A stretch of DNA of 20,475 bases from Methanobacteriota archaeon (GCA_016207545.1 JACQPO010000014.1:1-20475), one strand, 5' to 3'; counted from the first letter of the stretch, positions 12,737 to 19,795 are shown. Numbers and translations are program-made. The notes: generated from the sequence alone by a model not told the origin.

Positions 12737-13819
12737 ATGGCGACGATCGAGCCGGAGCCCCCCTTCTCCAAGTCCAAGTCGATGGAGCTGCCCCGCAGCG
12801 TCGTCATCGGCCACGACGCAATCCAGCAGGTCGGTGAGGTCGCCGCGAGGCTGAAGGTCGGACGCCGCGCGCTCGTCGTCGCGGACCCGACGACGATGAA
12901 GATTGCGGGCGAGACCGTCGCGCAGAAGCTGGCGGAGCACAAGATCCGCGTGGAGGAGTACCTCATCCCCGATTCCTCGCTGTCCGCCGTGCGGGAGGCC
13001 GAGGCAATCATCCGGAAGGTGGACGTAGACGTCGCCCTCGGCGTCGGCGGCGGCCGGAGCATCGACGTCGCGAAGTGCGCTTCGTTCAACGCGGGGGCGC
13101 ACTTCATCAGCGTGCCGACGGCCGCGAGCCACGACGGCGTCGTCTCCTCCCGCGCGAGCATCACGGGCGACGCCGGGGAGAAGTTGAGCCTGGCGGCCCA
13201 GACGCCCGTGGCGGTGATCATGGACACGAAGATCATCGCGGAGTCCCCCTTCCGCCTGCTGGCGGCGGGGTGCGGGGACATCGTGTCGAACCTCACCGCG
13301 GTCCGGGACTGGGTCCTCGCGCGGAACCTGCGGAACGAGTACCACTCCTCCTACGCGGCCGCCCTGAGCGAGATGGCGGCGAAACTCGTGCTCGAGAACG
13401 CCCCGAACATCAAGCCGCGACTCGAGGAGAGCGCGTGGTTCGTGTGCAAAGCGCTCGTGTCCGCGGGCGTGGCGATGAGCATCGCCGGGTCCTCCCGCCC
13501 CGCGTCCGGGAGCGAGCACAAGTTCTCCCACGCCCTCGACCGCATCGCGAAGAAGCCCGCGCTGCACGGGGAACAGGTCGGCGTCGGAACGATTATGATG
13601 ATGTACCTCCACAACGGGGACTGGGAGGCGATCCGAAACGCGCTCTTGGCGATCGGCACCCCCACGACGGCCCGCGCGCTCGGGGTGACGGACGAGGAGC
13701 TTATCGAGGCGCTCGTCCACGCCCACGAGATCAACAAGGAGCGGTACACGATCCTCGGCGACGAGGGCCTGACCTACGAGGCCGCGGAGCGTCTCGCGCG
13801 CATCACGAAGGTTATTTGA
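12737..13819 (+). CDS. egsA: sn-Glycerol-1-phosphate dehydrogenase
   Basis: This 360-residue enzyme reduces dihydroxyacetone phosphate to sn-glycerol-1-phosphate (EC 1.1.1.261), the first step of the archaeal membrane lipid backbone. The NAD(P) region has ALGVGGGRSIDVAK (100-113) and the substrate side has SVPTAASHDGV (125-135). Metal ligands expected for the family are D181 (AAGCGDIVSN), a histidine in SGSEHKFSHALD (H261 or H265) and H277 (LHGEQVG). Length is normal with a 15-residue extra N-terminus (MATIEPEPPFSKSKS) before MELPRSVVIG, where many homologues begin; the ATG at 12737 is preferred because the TATA box lies 30 nt upstream. It is divergent from dppA and its 3' end overlaps that of the RIO kinase by 8 nt. 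This is the best single proof that the DNA is archaeal. Confidence 0.95.
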   Translation: MATIEPEPPFSKSKSMELPRSVVIGHDAIQQVGEVAARLKVGRRALVVADPTTMKIAGETVAQKLAEHKIRVEEYLIPDSSLSAVREAEAIIRKVDVDVALGVGGGRSIDVAKCASFNAGAHFISVPTAASHDGVVSSRASITGDAGEKLSLAAQTPVAVIMDTKIIAESPFRLLAAGCGDIVSNLTAVRDWVLARNLRNEYHSSYAAALSEMAAKLVLENAPNIKPRLEESAWFVCKALVSAGVAMSIAGSSRPASGSEHKFSHALDRIAKKPALHGEQVGVGTIMMMYLHNGDWEAIRNALLAIGTPTTARALGVTDEELIEALVHAHEINKERYTILGDEGLTYEAAERLARITKVI

Positions 13820-14552
13820 GGACGCCGCGCCGGTCGAGCCGTTCGACGATTCGTGCGACGGTTCCGTCCACTTCGATCGAGAGCCCGTACTTTCGGAAGT
13901 ACACGTTGACCGCGGTCAGGCCGCGGGTCAGCAAGTCCGAGGCTTGCTGAAGTCGCCGCCACGGCGCTGCGCCCAAGCGGTCGACCCGGAATCCGTCGGG
14001 CAGGTCGATGAACCAGGGCTCCCCGCGATACAGCAGGATGTTGAACGCGCTCAAGTCGCCGTGCACCACGCCCGCCACGGCCATCTGCACGACGCCGTCC
14101 ACGATCGCCGCCAACGCGGGTTCGGGATCATCGAGCCGCACGTCCTGCAACCGCGGCGCGGCACGGTCCTCGTCGCCCAGGTACCGCATCGCGAGCATGT
14201 TCTCCACGCGCTTCGCGGGCGTCGGGACGCGCGCGCCGCCTTTCCAAGCCATCCGCAACAGCTCGAACTCGTACGCGGCGAGCCACGACATCCGGTCGAG
14301 CTTCACCGGCCGGCCGCCGCGGTGCGATGTGCGGTACAGCCGATACACCTTCACGGCGAGAGGCCCACCGTGGTACCGGGTCAGATAGACGTCCGCTTCC
14401 TTACCCGCGCTGAGGAGACCGACGACCTCCGTCGCGAGGCCCGTTGCGAGGATCCCCTCGACCGTCGTCCGGTATCCGGGTTCTTCGAACCGCATCGAAC
14501 CGGAGTCGATGCGCCACTGGACGCTCTTGTCCAACATTGGATCGTTCGGCAT
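13812..14552 (-). CDS. rio1: RIO1-type atypical serine kinase/ATPase
   Basis: The 246-residue product is a minimal RIO kinase. The nucleotide loop is LSAGKEADVY (47-56), the catalytic-site lysine is K68 (AVKVYR), and the catalytic loop is VVHGDLSAFNIL (162-173) with D166 and N171. The metal-binding loop is WFIDLPDG (180-187). MRYLGDEDRAAPRLQDV (122-138) closely follows the RIO1 hinge pattern, and the winged-helix N-terminus of RIO2 is missing, so RIO1 is preferred. In place of the usual IDVSQ the metal loop reads IDLPDG, a noticeable departure; the aspartate itself is kept. RIO1 proteins act in late small-subunit ribosome maturation. The ATG at 14552 has neither a ribosome-binding sequence nor a close TATA box, and a stable inverted repeat lies 50-90 nt upstream. 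The end overlaps egsA by 8 nt. Confidence 0.88.
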   Translation of the reverse strand: MPNDPMLDKSVQWRIDSGSMRFEEPGYRTTVEGILATGLATEVVGLLSAGKEADVYLTRYHGGPLAVKVYRLYRTSHRGGRPVKLDRMSWLAAYEFELLRMAWKGGARVPTPAKRVENMLAMRYLGDEDRAAPRLQDVRLDDPEPALAAIVDGVVQMAVAGVVHGDLSAFNILLYRGEPWFIDLPDGFRVDRLGAAPWRRLQQASDLLTRGLTAVNVYFRKYGLSIEVDGTVARIVERLDRRGVLK

Positions 14553-14600
14553 TTCGCCATTCGTCTACGATGCATTCTGCACCCACGCCGCCGGCCCACA

Positions 14601-14640
14601 GCGCGTCGGGAGCGAGACAGTCAGCCGGTTCCCGACGCGC
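14601..14640. repeat. Perfect 11-bp inverted repeat upstream of rio1
   Basis: GCGCGTCGGGA (14601-14611) and TCCCGACGCGC (14630-14640) are exact reverse complements separated by 18 nt. The pair sits in the divergent space between the RIO kinase and the zinc-finger gene. A minus-strand ATTTATCC at about 14717-14724 could start a transcript running through it toward rio1, which would put the stem in a long 5' leader or in a separate small RNA. I found no tRNA or box C/D signature here. Confidence 0.5.
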
Positions 14641-14762
14641 CTCGGAGAACAATGCGGGACATCATGCCGGGAACCTCCTGGTCCTACGGACCGCACGCGC
14701 CATGGACCGAGCCCGGGATAAATGTGCCGATGCGACCTGGGGGGCGACCGGTTGGGAAAGGG

Positions 14763-14770
14763 CTTAAGTG
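14763..14770 (+). promoter_or_regulatory. TATA box for the zinc-finger gene
   Basis: CTTAAGTG is centred about 29 nt before the ATG at 14795, matching the leaderless spacing seen for other genes. It overlaps the alternative GTG at 14768, which therefore cannot be the start. Confidence 0.55.
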
Positions 14771-14794
14771 GCGGGGCCCATAGCCTTTCGGGTT

Positions 14795-15193
14795 ATGTTG
14801 GGGCGTGTGCCCCGGAAGGTCCGCCGGGAGTCGTTGGAGACCGCTCTCCGCTCCGTGGGATACCGGACGCGTCTGGAGACGTTTGAGGTCCACGGCTACC
14901 GGGAGTTGCACGGGCGGCGGCGGTTTCACGCGAAGGTCGAGACGTTTGGGCAAGACATGGTCCCGAAAGCCGCCGCGATCGACCTCCACATCGACCGCCT
15001 CGACGGCGACGCCCTCGGCCGCCACGGGTACCAGGTCGACAGCCTCGCGATTCAGGACGAGATGGATCGCATCGTGCGGATGATTGAGGTGGCCTCCCAC
15101 GGCGGTGCGGGCCGGACGACTTGCCCGGAATGCGGGAAGGAGTTGTTCACCGACCATCTCGAGAACCACATGAAGATTGCCCACCACATCTAG
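14795..15193 (+). CDS. Small protein with C-terminal C2H2-type zinc finger, function unknown
   Basis: The 132-residue product starts with a basic segment (MLGRVPRKVRRESLETAL), continues with an alpha/beta body (about 20-100) that I do not recognise, and ends in one zinc finger: CPECGKELFTDHLENHMKIAHH from residue 110, spaced C-x2-C-x11-H-x4-H, with a further histidine at 121. A single finger plus basic N-terminus suits RNA or DNA binding or a ribosome-associated role, but this is inference. The start is the ATG at 14795 because a TATA box lies 29 nt before it; a longer GTG-started frame from 14768 would begin inside that box. It is a stand-alone gene whose 3' end faces moeA across 38 nt. Confidence 0.75.
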   Translation: MLGRVPRKVRRESLETALRSVGYRTRLETFEVHGYRELHGRRRFHAKVETFGQDMVPKAAAIDLHIDRLDGDALGRHGYQVDSLAIQDEMDRIVRMIEVASHGGAGRTTCPECGKELFTDHLENHMKIAHHI

Positions 15194-15231
15194 CCGCCCT
15201 CAGCGCCTTGAGAGCGTGTGTCTTTCGTCTC

Positions 15232-16482
15232 TCAGAAGAGGACGACGCGGACGGTCTCGCCCTTCTCCACGAGGTCCACGTTCGCGGGGATTTCGATGTA
15301 CCCGTCCGCGTGGGCCATCGACGTGATCGCGCCGCTCTCCTTGTACGCCGGCACCGCCGCGCTGCTGTCGACGCGGACCGTGTGAAACTCCACGCGACCG
15401 ACCGAGGACACGATCCGCCGGCTCAGGGGTAACTCGACGACTTTCCCGGAGGCGGGCGGGAGGCGCGCCATCTTGCGAAGCATCGGCGCGAGCATCATGT
15501 AGCAATTCGAGAGGCACGAGGTCGGGTAACCCGGCATCCCGAGGACGGGCTTCCCGTCGACGACGCCGAGCACGGTGGGCTTCCCGGGCTTCACCGCCAC
15601 GCCGTGGAACCTGACCTCGCCCATCGCCTGGAGCACGTCGAGGATCATATCCTTCTCCCCGACGCTCGACCCCCCACTGAACACGACGACGTCGTACGCG
15701 AGCGCCTTTCGGATCGCGGCCTTCAACGCCGCGAGCCGGTCTGGCACGCGGCCGAGGAGCACGGGCTCGCCGCCGACTTCGCCCACGACGGACGCCATCG
15801 TGTGGGCGTTGATATCGTACACCTGCCCGGGCCGAATCGGCTGGCCCGGCGGGATGACTTCGTCCCCTGTCGTCAGGATCGCCACCTCGGGCTTCGCGTA
15901 GACTTCGAGGTCCGTCTGCCCCACGGCGGCGATTGCGCCGATCTTGGCGGGGGAGAGAACCTCGCCGGCGCGCACGACCGTCTCTCCCTTCTTGATATCC
16001 TCACCCCGTGGGGAGACGTTCTCCCCCGGATGCACCGGGGCGTTCACGCGGACCACGTTGCCCTCCCGCTCCGTGTCTTCGACCATGACCACCGCGTCCG
16101 CTCCTTTCGGCACCGTGGACCCCGTCGCGACCTCCACGCACGTGCCCTTCGTGACGCGTTTCGTGGGGACCGAGTCCGCATACAGCGTCTCGATCCGCCG
16201 CATCTCCGCGGGACGGAACCTGCCCGCGCGGAACGTGTCCGCGGCGCGCACCGCGTACCCGTCCATCGCGGCGCGATCCGCGAGCGGCACGTCAATGCCG
16301 GAGACGACGTCTTTCGCGGCGACCCGGTGGAGCGCCTCGAGAAGCGGCACGCGTTCCGTGCGCGCAATCGGCATGGCGAGACGCATGAGCTGGTTCAGCG
16401 CCTCGTCGAGGGAGACGAGTGCCTTCAGGGGACGCATCTCGCGCCTGTGGTGTTCCTCCTCGTCGTGATCGTGGCCTTTCAT
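15232..16482 (-). CDS. moeA: Molybdopterin molybdenumtransferase MoeA
   Basis: This 416-residue enzyme inserts molybdate (or tungstate) into adenylylated molybdopterin (EC 2.10.1.1). Conserved parts are PLADRAAMDGYAV (66-78), ATGSTVPKGADAVVMVED (119-136), VAILTTGDEV (200-209), the substrate loop FSGGSSVGEKD (268-278), VKPGKPT (297-303) and GMPGYPTSCLSN (315-326), followed by a domain IV barrel. The length is normal. The N-terminus is odd: MKGHDHDEEEHHRRE has four histidines and six acidic residues before the family start near M16. The ATG at 16482 overlaps the moaB stop by 4 nt, so this longer start is well supported by coupling. It is the last gene of the cofactor operon and ends 38 nt from the zinc-finger gene stop. 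Confidence 0.94.
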   Translation of the reverse strand: MKGHDHDEEEHHRREMRPLKALVSLDEALNQLMRLAMPIARTERVPLLEALHRVAAKDVVSGIDVPLADRAAMDGYAVRAADTFRAGRFRPAEMRRIETLYADSVPTKRVTKGTCVEVATGSTVPKGADAVVMVEDTEREGNVVRVNAPVHPGENVSPRGEDIKKGETVVRAGEVLSPAKIGAIAAVGQTDLEVYAKPEVAILTTGDEVIPPGQPIRPGQVYDINAHTMASVVGEVGGEPVLLGRVPDRLAALKAAIRKALAYDVVVFSGGSSVGEKDMILDVLQAMGEVRFHGVAVKPGKPTVLGVVDGKPVLGMPGYPTSCLSNCYMMLAPMLRKMARLPPASGKVVELPLSRRIVSSVGRVEFHTVRVDSSAAVPAYKESGAITSMAHADGYIEIPANVDLVEKGETVRVVLF

Positions 16483-16979
16483 CGCTCGAGCACCCCAATC
16501 GCGTGGCCCAGCTCTGGAAGGATGAGGGATTTCGCGGCGAGCGCGACCGCCTGCGGGGAACCGGGCAGGCAGAACACGAGGCGGTTCTTGTACACCCCGG
16601 CGAGCGCTCGGCTGAGCATCGCCGCACTCCCGATCTCCCGATAGCTCAACATGCGAAACAGCTCGCCGAAGCCCGGGAGCACCTTGTCGAGCTGCGGCTC
16701 CAGGGTCTCAATCGTGACGTCGCGCCGGAACAGTCCCGTCCCGCCGTTCATGACGATCGCCTGGCAGCTTTGCGCGGCGCGGTTCACCGCGTCGAGGATC
16801 GCTGTCCCCTCGTCTTTCACGACCGCATAGAACGGCACCTCGTGGCCCGCCTCACGGAGGAGGTCCCTCAGGACCTGCCCGGACTCGTCCGTCGCTTCCG
16901 TGCGGGAGTCGCTGACCGTGATGACCGCGCACGCCACGCGCTTCGGCGCGTGGGCTTTATGCTCCTCGACCGCCGTCAC
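16479..16979 (-). CDS. moaB: Molybdopterin adenylyltransferase MoaB
   Basis: The 166-residue protein belongs to the MoaB/MogA group that adenylates molybdopterin before metal insertion. Visible signatures are AVITVSDSRTEATDESGQ (18-35), AIVMNGGTGLFRRDVTIE (74-91), LPGFGELFRMLSYREIG (101-117) and the closing FCLPGSPQAV (136-145). The start is GTG at 16979, whose first bases overlap the moaC TGA stop (GTGA), with GGAGAAGGG just before it; the frame is open further upstream but that part lies within moaC. The stop overlaps the moeA start by 4 nt, so all three genes are translationally coupled. Length is typical of MoaB. Confidence 0.92.
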   Translation of the reverse strand: MTAVEEHKAHAPKRVACAVITVSDSRTEATDESGQVLRDLLREAGHEVPFYAVVKDEGTAILDAVNRAAQSCQAIVMNGGTGLFRRDVTIETLEPQLDKVLPGFGELFRMLSYREIGSAAMLSRALAGVYKNRLVFCLPGSPQAVALAAKSLILPELGHAIGVLER

Positions 16980-17404
16980 GGTCCCTTCTCCTTCGTCACG
17001 ACGTGGAGATTCTGGATCCGAACGAACGGGTACTGGCCGTCCTCGTCCTTTTCGTGTTTCTTCACCATGTCCCACGCGGTGAGGAGGGCAACCGCACACG
17101 CATAGAGCGCTTCCATCTCGACGCCCGTCTTGTACGTCGCCTTCACCTCGACCGTTGCCACGATGCGATCGTCGCGCAAGTCGAAGCGCACGTCCGTGGC
17201 GGTGATGGGAACCGGGTGGCAGTACGGGAGCGCCTCCCACACCCGCTTGGCGGCGTGGAGCGACGCGACCTTCGCGGACTCGAGCACGTTGCCTTTCTCA
17301 ATCTTGCCCTCGCGAATCGCAGAGACTGTGGACTTCTGGATCAGGATCTCCCCGCTCGCGACCGCGCGGCGGGGCACGTCGTCTTTCGAGGAGATGTCGA
17401 TCAC
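16976..17404 (-). CDS. moaC: Cyclic pyranopterin monophosphate synthase MoaC
   Basis: MoaC turns the MoaA product into cyclic pyranopterin monophosphate (EC 4.6.1.17). The 142-residue sequence starts with VIDISSKDDVPRRAVASGEI, matching the family start, and contains LPYCHPVPIT (59-68), YKTGVEMEAL (91-100) and the archaeal-style ending WDMVKKHEKDEDGQYP (111-126). The start is GTG at 17404, only 1 nt after the stop of the moaD-moaE fusion; no ATG lies in the right place. It overlaps moaB by 4 nt. MoaA, which would supply its substrate, is not encoded in this window. Confidence 0.92.
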   Translation of the reverse strand: MIDISSKDDVPRRAVASGEILIQKSTVSAIREGKIEKGNVLESAKVASLHAAKRVWEALPYCHPVPITATDVRFDLRDDRIVATVEVKATYKTGVEMEALYACAVALLTAWDMVKKHEKDEDGQYPFVRIQNLHVVTKEKGP

Positions 17405-17405
17405 G

Positions 17406-18053
17406 TCACCCGCGCTCCGTCTTCCAAACCGGGACGATCTGCTTGAGCTCCTCCATTGCCCACGCGCACGCCTGGAAGGCCTCTTGGCGGTGAGCCGCAC
17501 TGCACGCGACCGCGACGGAGGGTCGACCGACGGGAATTCGCCCGAGCCGATGGACAATCGACATCTCGAGGACGCCGAACTTCTGTTTCGCGAGTTCGAC
17601 GATTTCGCCCATCTTCTTCAGGGCCATCGGCCGGTACACCTCGTAGTCGAGGGCCTTTACGCCCGGGTCCGCGCGTACGGTGCCGAGGAACAGGACGACC
17701 GCGCCCGCGTCGTGGCGATGGACGGAGTCCACGACGGCCTCGACGTCGATCGCCTTCCGCCGGATGTCGACGCCCGCGCGGCCTCCGCTCACGGGCGGCA
17801 GGAGGGCGACCTCGTCCCCCGCTTTGAGCCTCACCCCGGGGTCCGCGAACTCCTGATTCACCGCCAGGAGCATGGACGGTCGGTAGCGGGCGAGCTTCGG
17901 GTGCGCCTCGAACACACGGGCAAGCAAATCCCCGAGGGTGGCCCCGTCCGCCAGCGCGACCCTCGTCTCCCGGAGCCCCGTCAACTCCCGGTACGCCGCG
18001 AAGAACCGCACGGTCACGTCCACGTCGTCCACCGGAACCTGAGGTCGGAACAT
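17406..18053 (-). CDS. moaE: Fused MoaD-MoaE molybdopterin synthase
   Basis: One 215-residue chain carries both subunits of molybdopterin synthase. Residues about 11-91 are a MoaD-like ubiquitin-fold sulfur carrier (VTVRFFAAYRELTG, AGDEVALLPPVSGG), and residues about 97-215 are MoaE (VVLFLGTVRADP, VHRLGRIPVGRPSV, KQIVPVWKTE with K204 and K211 near the active site). The MoaD Gly-Gly (90-91) that must be a free C-terminus for thiocarboxylation is followed directly by RAGVDIRRK, so it is internal. The mycobacterial fusion MoaX solves this by cleavage after the Gly-Gly; the same is inferred here. The start is uncertain: ATG 18053 lies only about 19 nt from the TATA-like box at 18068-18075, while GTG at 18023 (preceded by GGTGGACGAC) starts exactly at the family's first strand. 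It heads the moa-moe operon. Confidence 0.9.
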   Translation of the reverse strand: MFRPQVPVDDVDVTVRFFAAYRELTGLRETRVALADGATLGDLLARVFEAHPKLARYRPSMLLAVNQEFADPGVRLKAGDEVALLPPVSGGRAGVDIRRKAIDVEAVVDSVHRHDAGAVVLFLGTVRADPGVKALDYEVYRPMALKKMGEIVELAKQKFGVLEMSIVHRLGRIPVGRPSVAVACSAAHRQEAFQACAWAMEELKQIVPVWKTERG

Positions 18054-18070
18054 ACGGAGCCCGGCCCCTT

Positions 18071-18116
18071 AAAGGGTTTCCCGCCCCCACCCCACCGTTT
18101 CCGATGGAAACCCTTT
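18071..18116. promoter_or_regulatory. Mirror-image promoter elements between moaD-moaE and hflX
   Basis: AAAGGGTTTCC (18071-18081) and GGAAACCCTTT (18106-18116) are an exact 11-bp inverted repeat with a 24-nt spacer. Each arm, read in the direction of its own gene, gives GGAAACCCTTT running into an AT-rich step (TTTAAG on the left, TTTTCG on the right), which looks like a BRE plus TATA. On the right the box is about 29 nt before the hflX ATG, as for other leaderless genes here. The symmetry may be a shared regulator site or two copies of the same core promoter. Confidence 0.5.
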
Positions 18117-18143
18117 TCGGCGGCCACCCCCCTAGGCGAACGG

Positions 18144-19391
18144 ATGAACGTCCTCGTCGTCGGGCTCGGCGACAATCTGTCCGAAATACGGGCCTTAATC
18201 GAGTCCGCCGGCTACCGACTCGTCGGCGAAGTCGTCCAACGCCGTGCCCGCCCGGACCCAAAGACGTTCGTCGGCAAGGGCAAGCTCGAGGAACTCAAGA
18301 AGGCCGTGCAGGAAACGAAAGCGGAAATCGTCGTCCTCGCCGGTACGCTTCGACCGAGCCAACACTACGAGCTCGAGAAGGCCCTCGGTATTGAGTGCTT
18401 CGACCGGATTCGCGTCATCCTCGAAATCTTCACACAGCGCGCGAGTAGTCGTGAGGCGAAGTTGCAGGTCGAGCTCGCGATGTTGCGGTATGAAATCCCG
18501 ATCCTGAGAGAGTGGATCCACGCGGGCTCCCTGGGGGAGCGTCCGGGGTTCATGGCGGGCGGCGAGTACCGCGTCGACGCATACTACGAAACCGTGAAAC
18601 GAAAGATGACGAAGGTCCGACGGGCCCTGGGGGCTGTGGGACAGGAGCGGGCGGTTCGGCGGGACCGCCGGCAGGAACGCGGCTTCTACCAGGTGAGCAT
18701 CGCCGGCTACGCAAACGCGGGCAAGAGCTCCCTCTTTAACGCGTTGAGCGGCGAGCAGGTGCTCGTCGAGGACCGGCTGTTCACGACGTTGGCTACGACG
18801 ACGCGTGCATTGCAGGGGGTGAAGAAACGGATCCTTCTCACGGATACGGTCGGCTTCGTTTCCGACGTCCCGTTGTGGCTCGTCGAGGCGTTCCACTCCA
18901 CGTTCGAGGAGGTGTACGCCTCCGACCTCGTCCTCCTCCTCGTGGACGCCTCCGATCCGCTCGACGAGGTACAGGCCAAAGTGCGGCTGGCGGCGACGAC
19001 CCTAACCCCGGGGACGAGCCTCGATAGCGTCCAGCCCCTCCTCACGAAGACGGACCTCACCGACGCCGCCAAATTCGAGCTGTGCATGGAAATGTTGAGG
19101 CAATCGGACTTCCTCCGAGCCCCGATGCCCGTATCGATGAAGACGGGCGACGGCCTCGACGCCCTACGCGCAGCAATCCTTGAGGAGTTCCGCTACCCTT
19201 TGGAACTCGAGATTCACGTCCCCTTGGGCGACGGGAGCGCTCCGTTCCTCGACTGGCTGTACCGGACCGCGGACGTACTGTCCACGGATTATCGCTCCGA
19301 CCGTATCGTGATTCATCTACGGTGTCGCGATCGCGATCTCTCGCGGATTCAGAAGTCGTCGACGATTGTCTCCGGCCTCGTACCCCTTTGA
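18144..19391 (+). CDS. hflX: HflX-family ribosome-associated GTPase
   Basis: The 415-residue protein has the HflX layout: an N-terminal nucleotide-binding-like domain (1-100; KTFVGKGKLEELKKAV, 40-55), a helical segment with KLQVELAMLRYEIP (106-119) and GSLGERPGFMAGGE (128-141), then a G domain. G1 is GYANAGKSS (188-196), the switch I threonines lie in LFTTLATTTRAL (212-223), G3 is DTVGF (234-238) and G4 is TKTD (301-304), the last with threonine in place of the usual asparagine. A C-terminal beta-rich extension ends the protein. HflX binds the large ribosomal subunit and splits stalled or hibernating ribosomes in bacteria; archaeal members associate with the large subunit. The ATG at 18144 was chosen because it begins the family sequence and lies 29 nt after the CCCTTTTCGG box. 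Its stop is 8 nt from that of the opposing membrane-protein gene. Confidence 0.92.
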   Translation: MNVLVVGLGDNLSEIRALIESAGYRLVGEVVQRRARPDPKTFVGKGKLEELKKAVQETKAEIVVLAGTLRPSQHYELEKALGIECFDRIRVILEIFTQRASSREAKLQVELAMLRYEIPILREWIHAGSLGERPGFMAGGEYRVDAYYETVKRKMTKVRRALGAVGQERAVRRDRRQERGFYQVSIAGYANAGKSSLFNALSGEQVLVEDRLFTTLATTTRALQGVKKRILLTDTVGFVSDVPLWLVEAFHSTFEEVYASDLVLLLVDASDPLDEVQAKVRLAATTLTPGTSLDSVQPLLTKTDLTDAAKFELCMEMLRQSDFLRAPMPVSMKTGDGLDALRAAILEEFRYPLELEIHVPLGDGSAPFLDWLYRTADVLSTDYRSDRIVIHLRCRDRDLSRIQKSSTIVSGLVPL

Positions 19392-19399
19392 GGTGGGAG

Positions 19400-19795
19400 T
19401 TAGAGAAGGTCGAACTCGCGTTTCTTCGCCTCGACGCGCTTTCGGTATTCGGACCCGAGATAGAAGTAGGCGAGCTCCTCGAGTCGATCCTGGTTCCGCA
19501 CGAACTTCGCCTTGCTGTCCGTCTCAATCAAGCGGTTGAATTCCCGCCGCTTCCGGATCGTGTCCCCGAAGTACCAGCCGCCGGAGAACAGGAGCAGGAT
19601 GCCGACGAAAGCCACCCAGATAATCCAGTTCCCGATGCGCGTGTCGATGTCCTGCAGAAAGTCGGGCAGACGGCTATCCGGTCCGTGGCCCCCGAGCGCG
19701 TAACGGTTGATCGTCAGAATCGTCATGACCACGCCGGCGAAGAATACCATCGCGCTGAGTTCGAGCCTTAGCTCTCGGTAAATTCGGAGGGCCAC
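19400..19795 (-). CDS. Small two-helix membrane protein with charged cytoplasmic tail, unknown function
   Basis: This 131-residue protein has two clear membrane segments, about 13-32 (SAMVFFAGVVMTILTINRY) and 55-77 (NWIIWVAFVGILLLFSGGWYF), joined by a short polar loop. After them comes a highly charged helical tail (about 78-131; RKRREFNRLIETDSKAKF and EYRKRVEAKKREFDLL) with coiled-coil character. Basic residues after the second helix suggest that both ends are cytoplasmic. The start is GTG at 19795; no in-frame ATG is suitably placed. I do not recognise the family with confidence, though it may be one of the small Thermoplasma-type membrane DUFs. It is tail-to-tail with hflX (8-nt gap) and divergent from gcvT. 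No function is proposed. Confidence 0.75.
   Translation of the reverse strand: MALRIYRELRLELSAMVFFAGVVMTILTINRYALGGHGPDSRLPDFLQDIDTRIGNWIIWVAFVGILLLFSGGWYFGDTIRKRREFNRLIETDSKAKFVRNQDRLEELAYFYLGSEYRKRVEAKKREFDLL

Noticed and set aside
14553..14794. Possible tRNA or box C/D RNA in the rio1 / zinc-finger gap
   Set aside because: No T-loop GTTCRA pattern with matching acceptor stem, and no paired C and D boxes; only the inverted repeat is supported.
17130..18143. 338-codon upstream extension of hflX through the moa genes
   Set aside because: It runs antisense through the moaD-moaE and moaC genes; the family sequence starts at the ATG at 18144, 29 nt after a TATA-like box.
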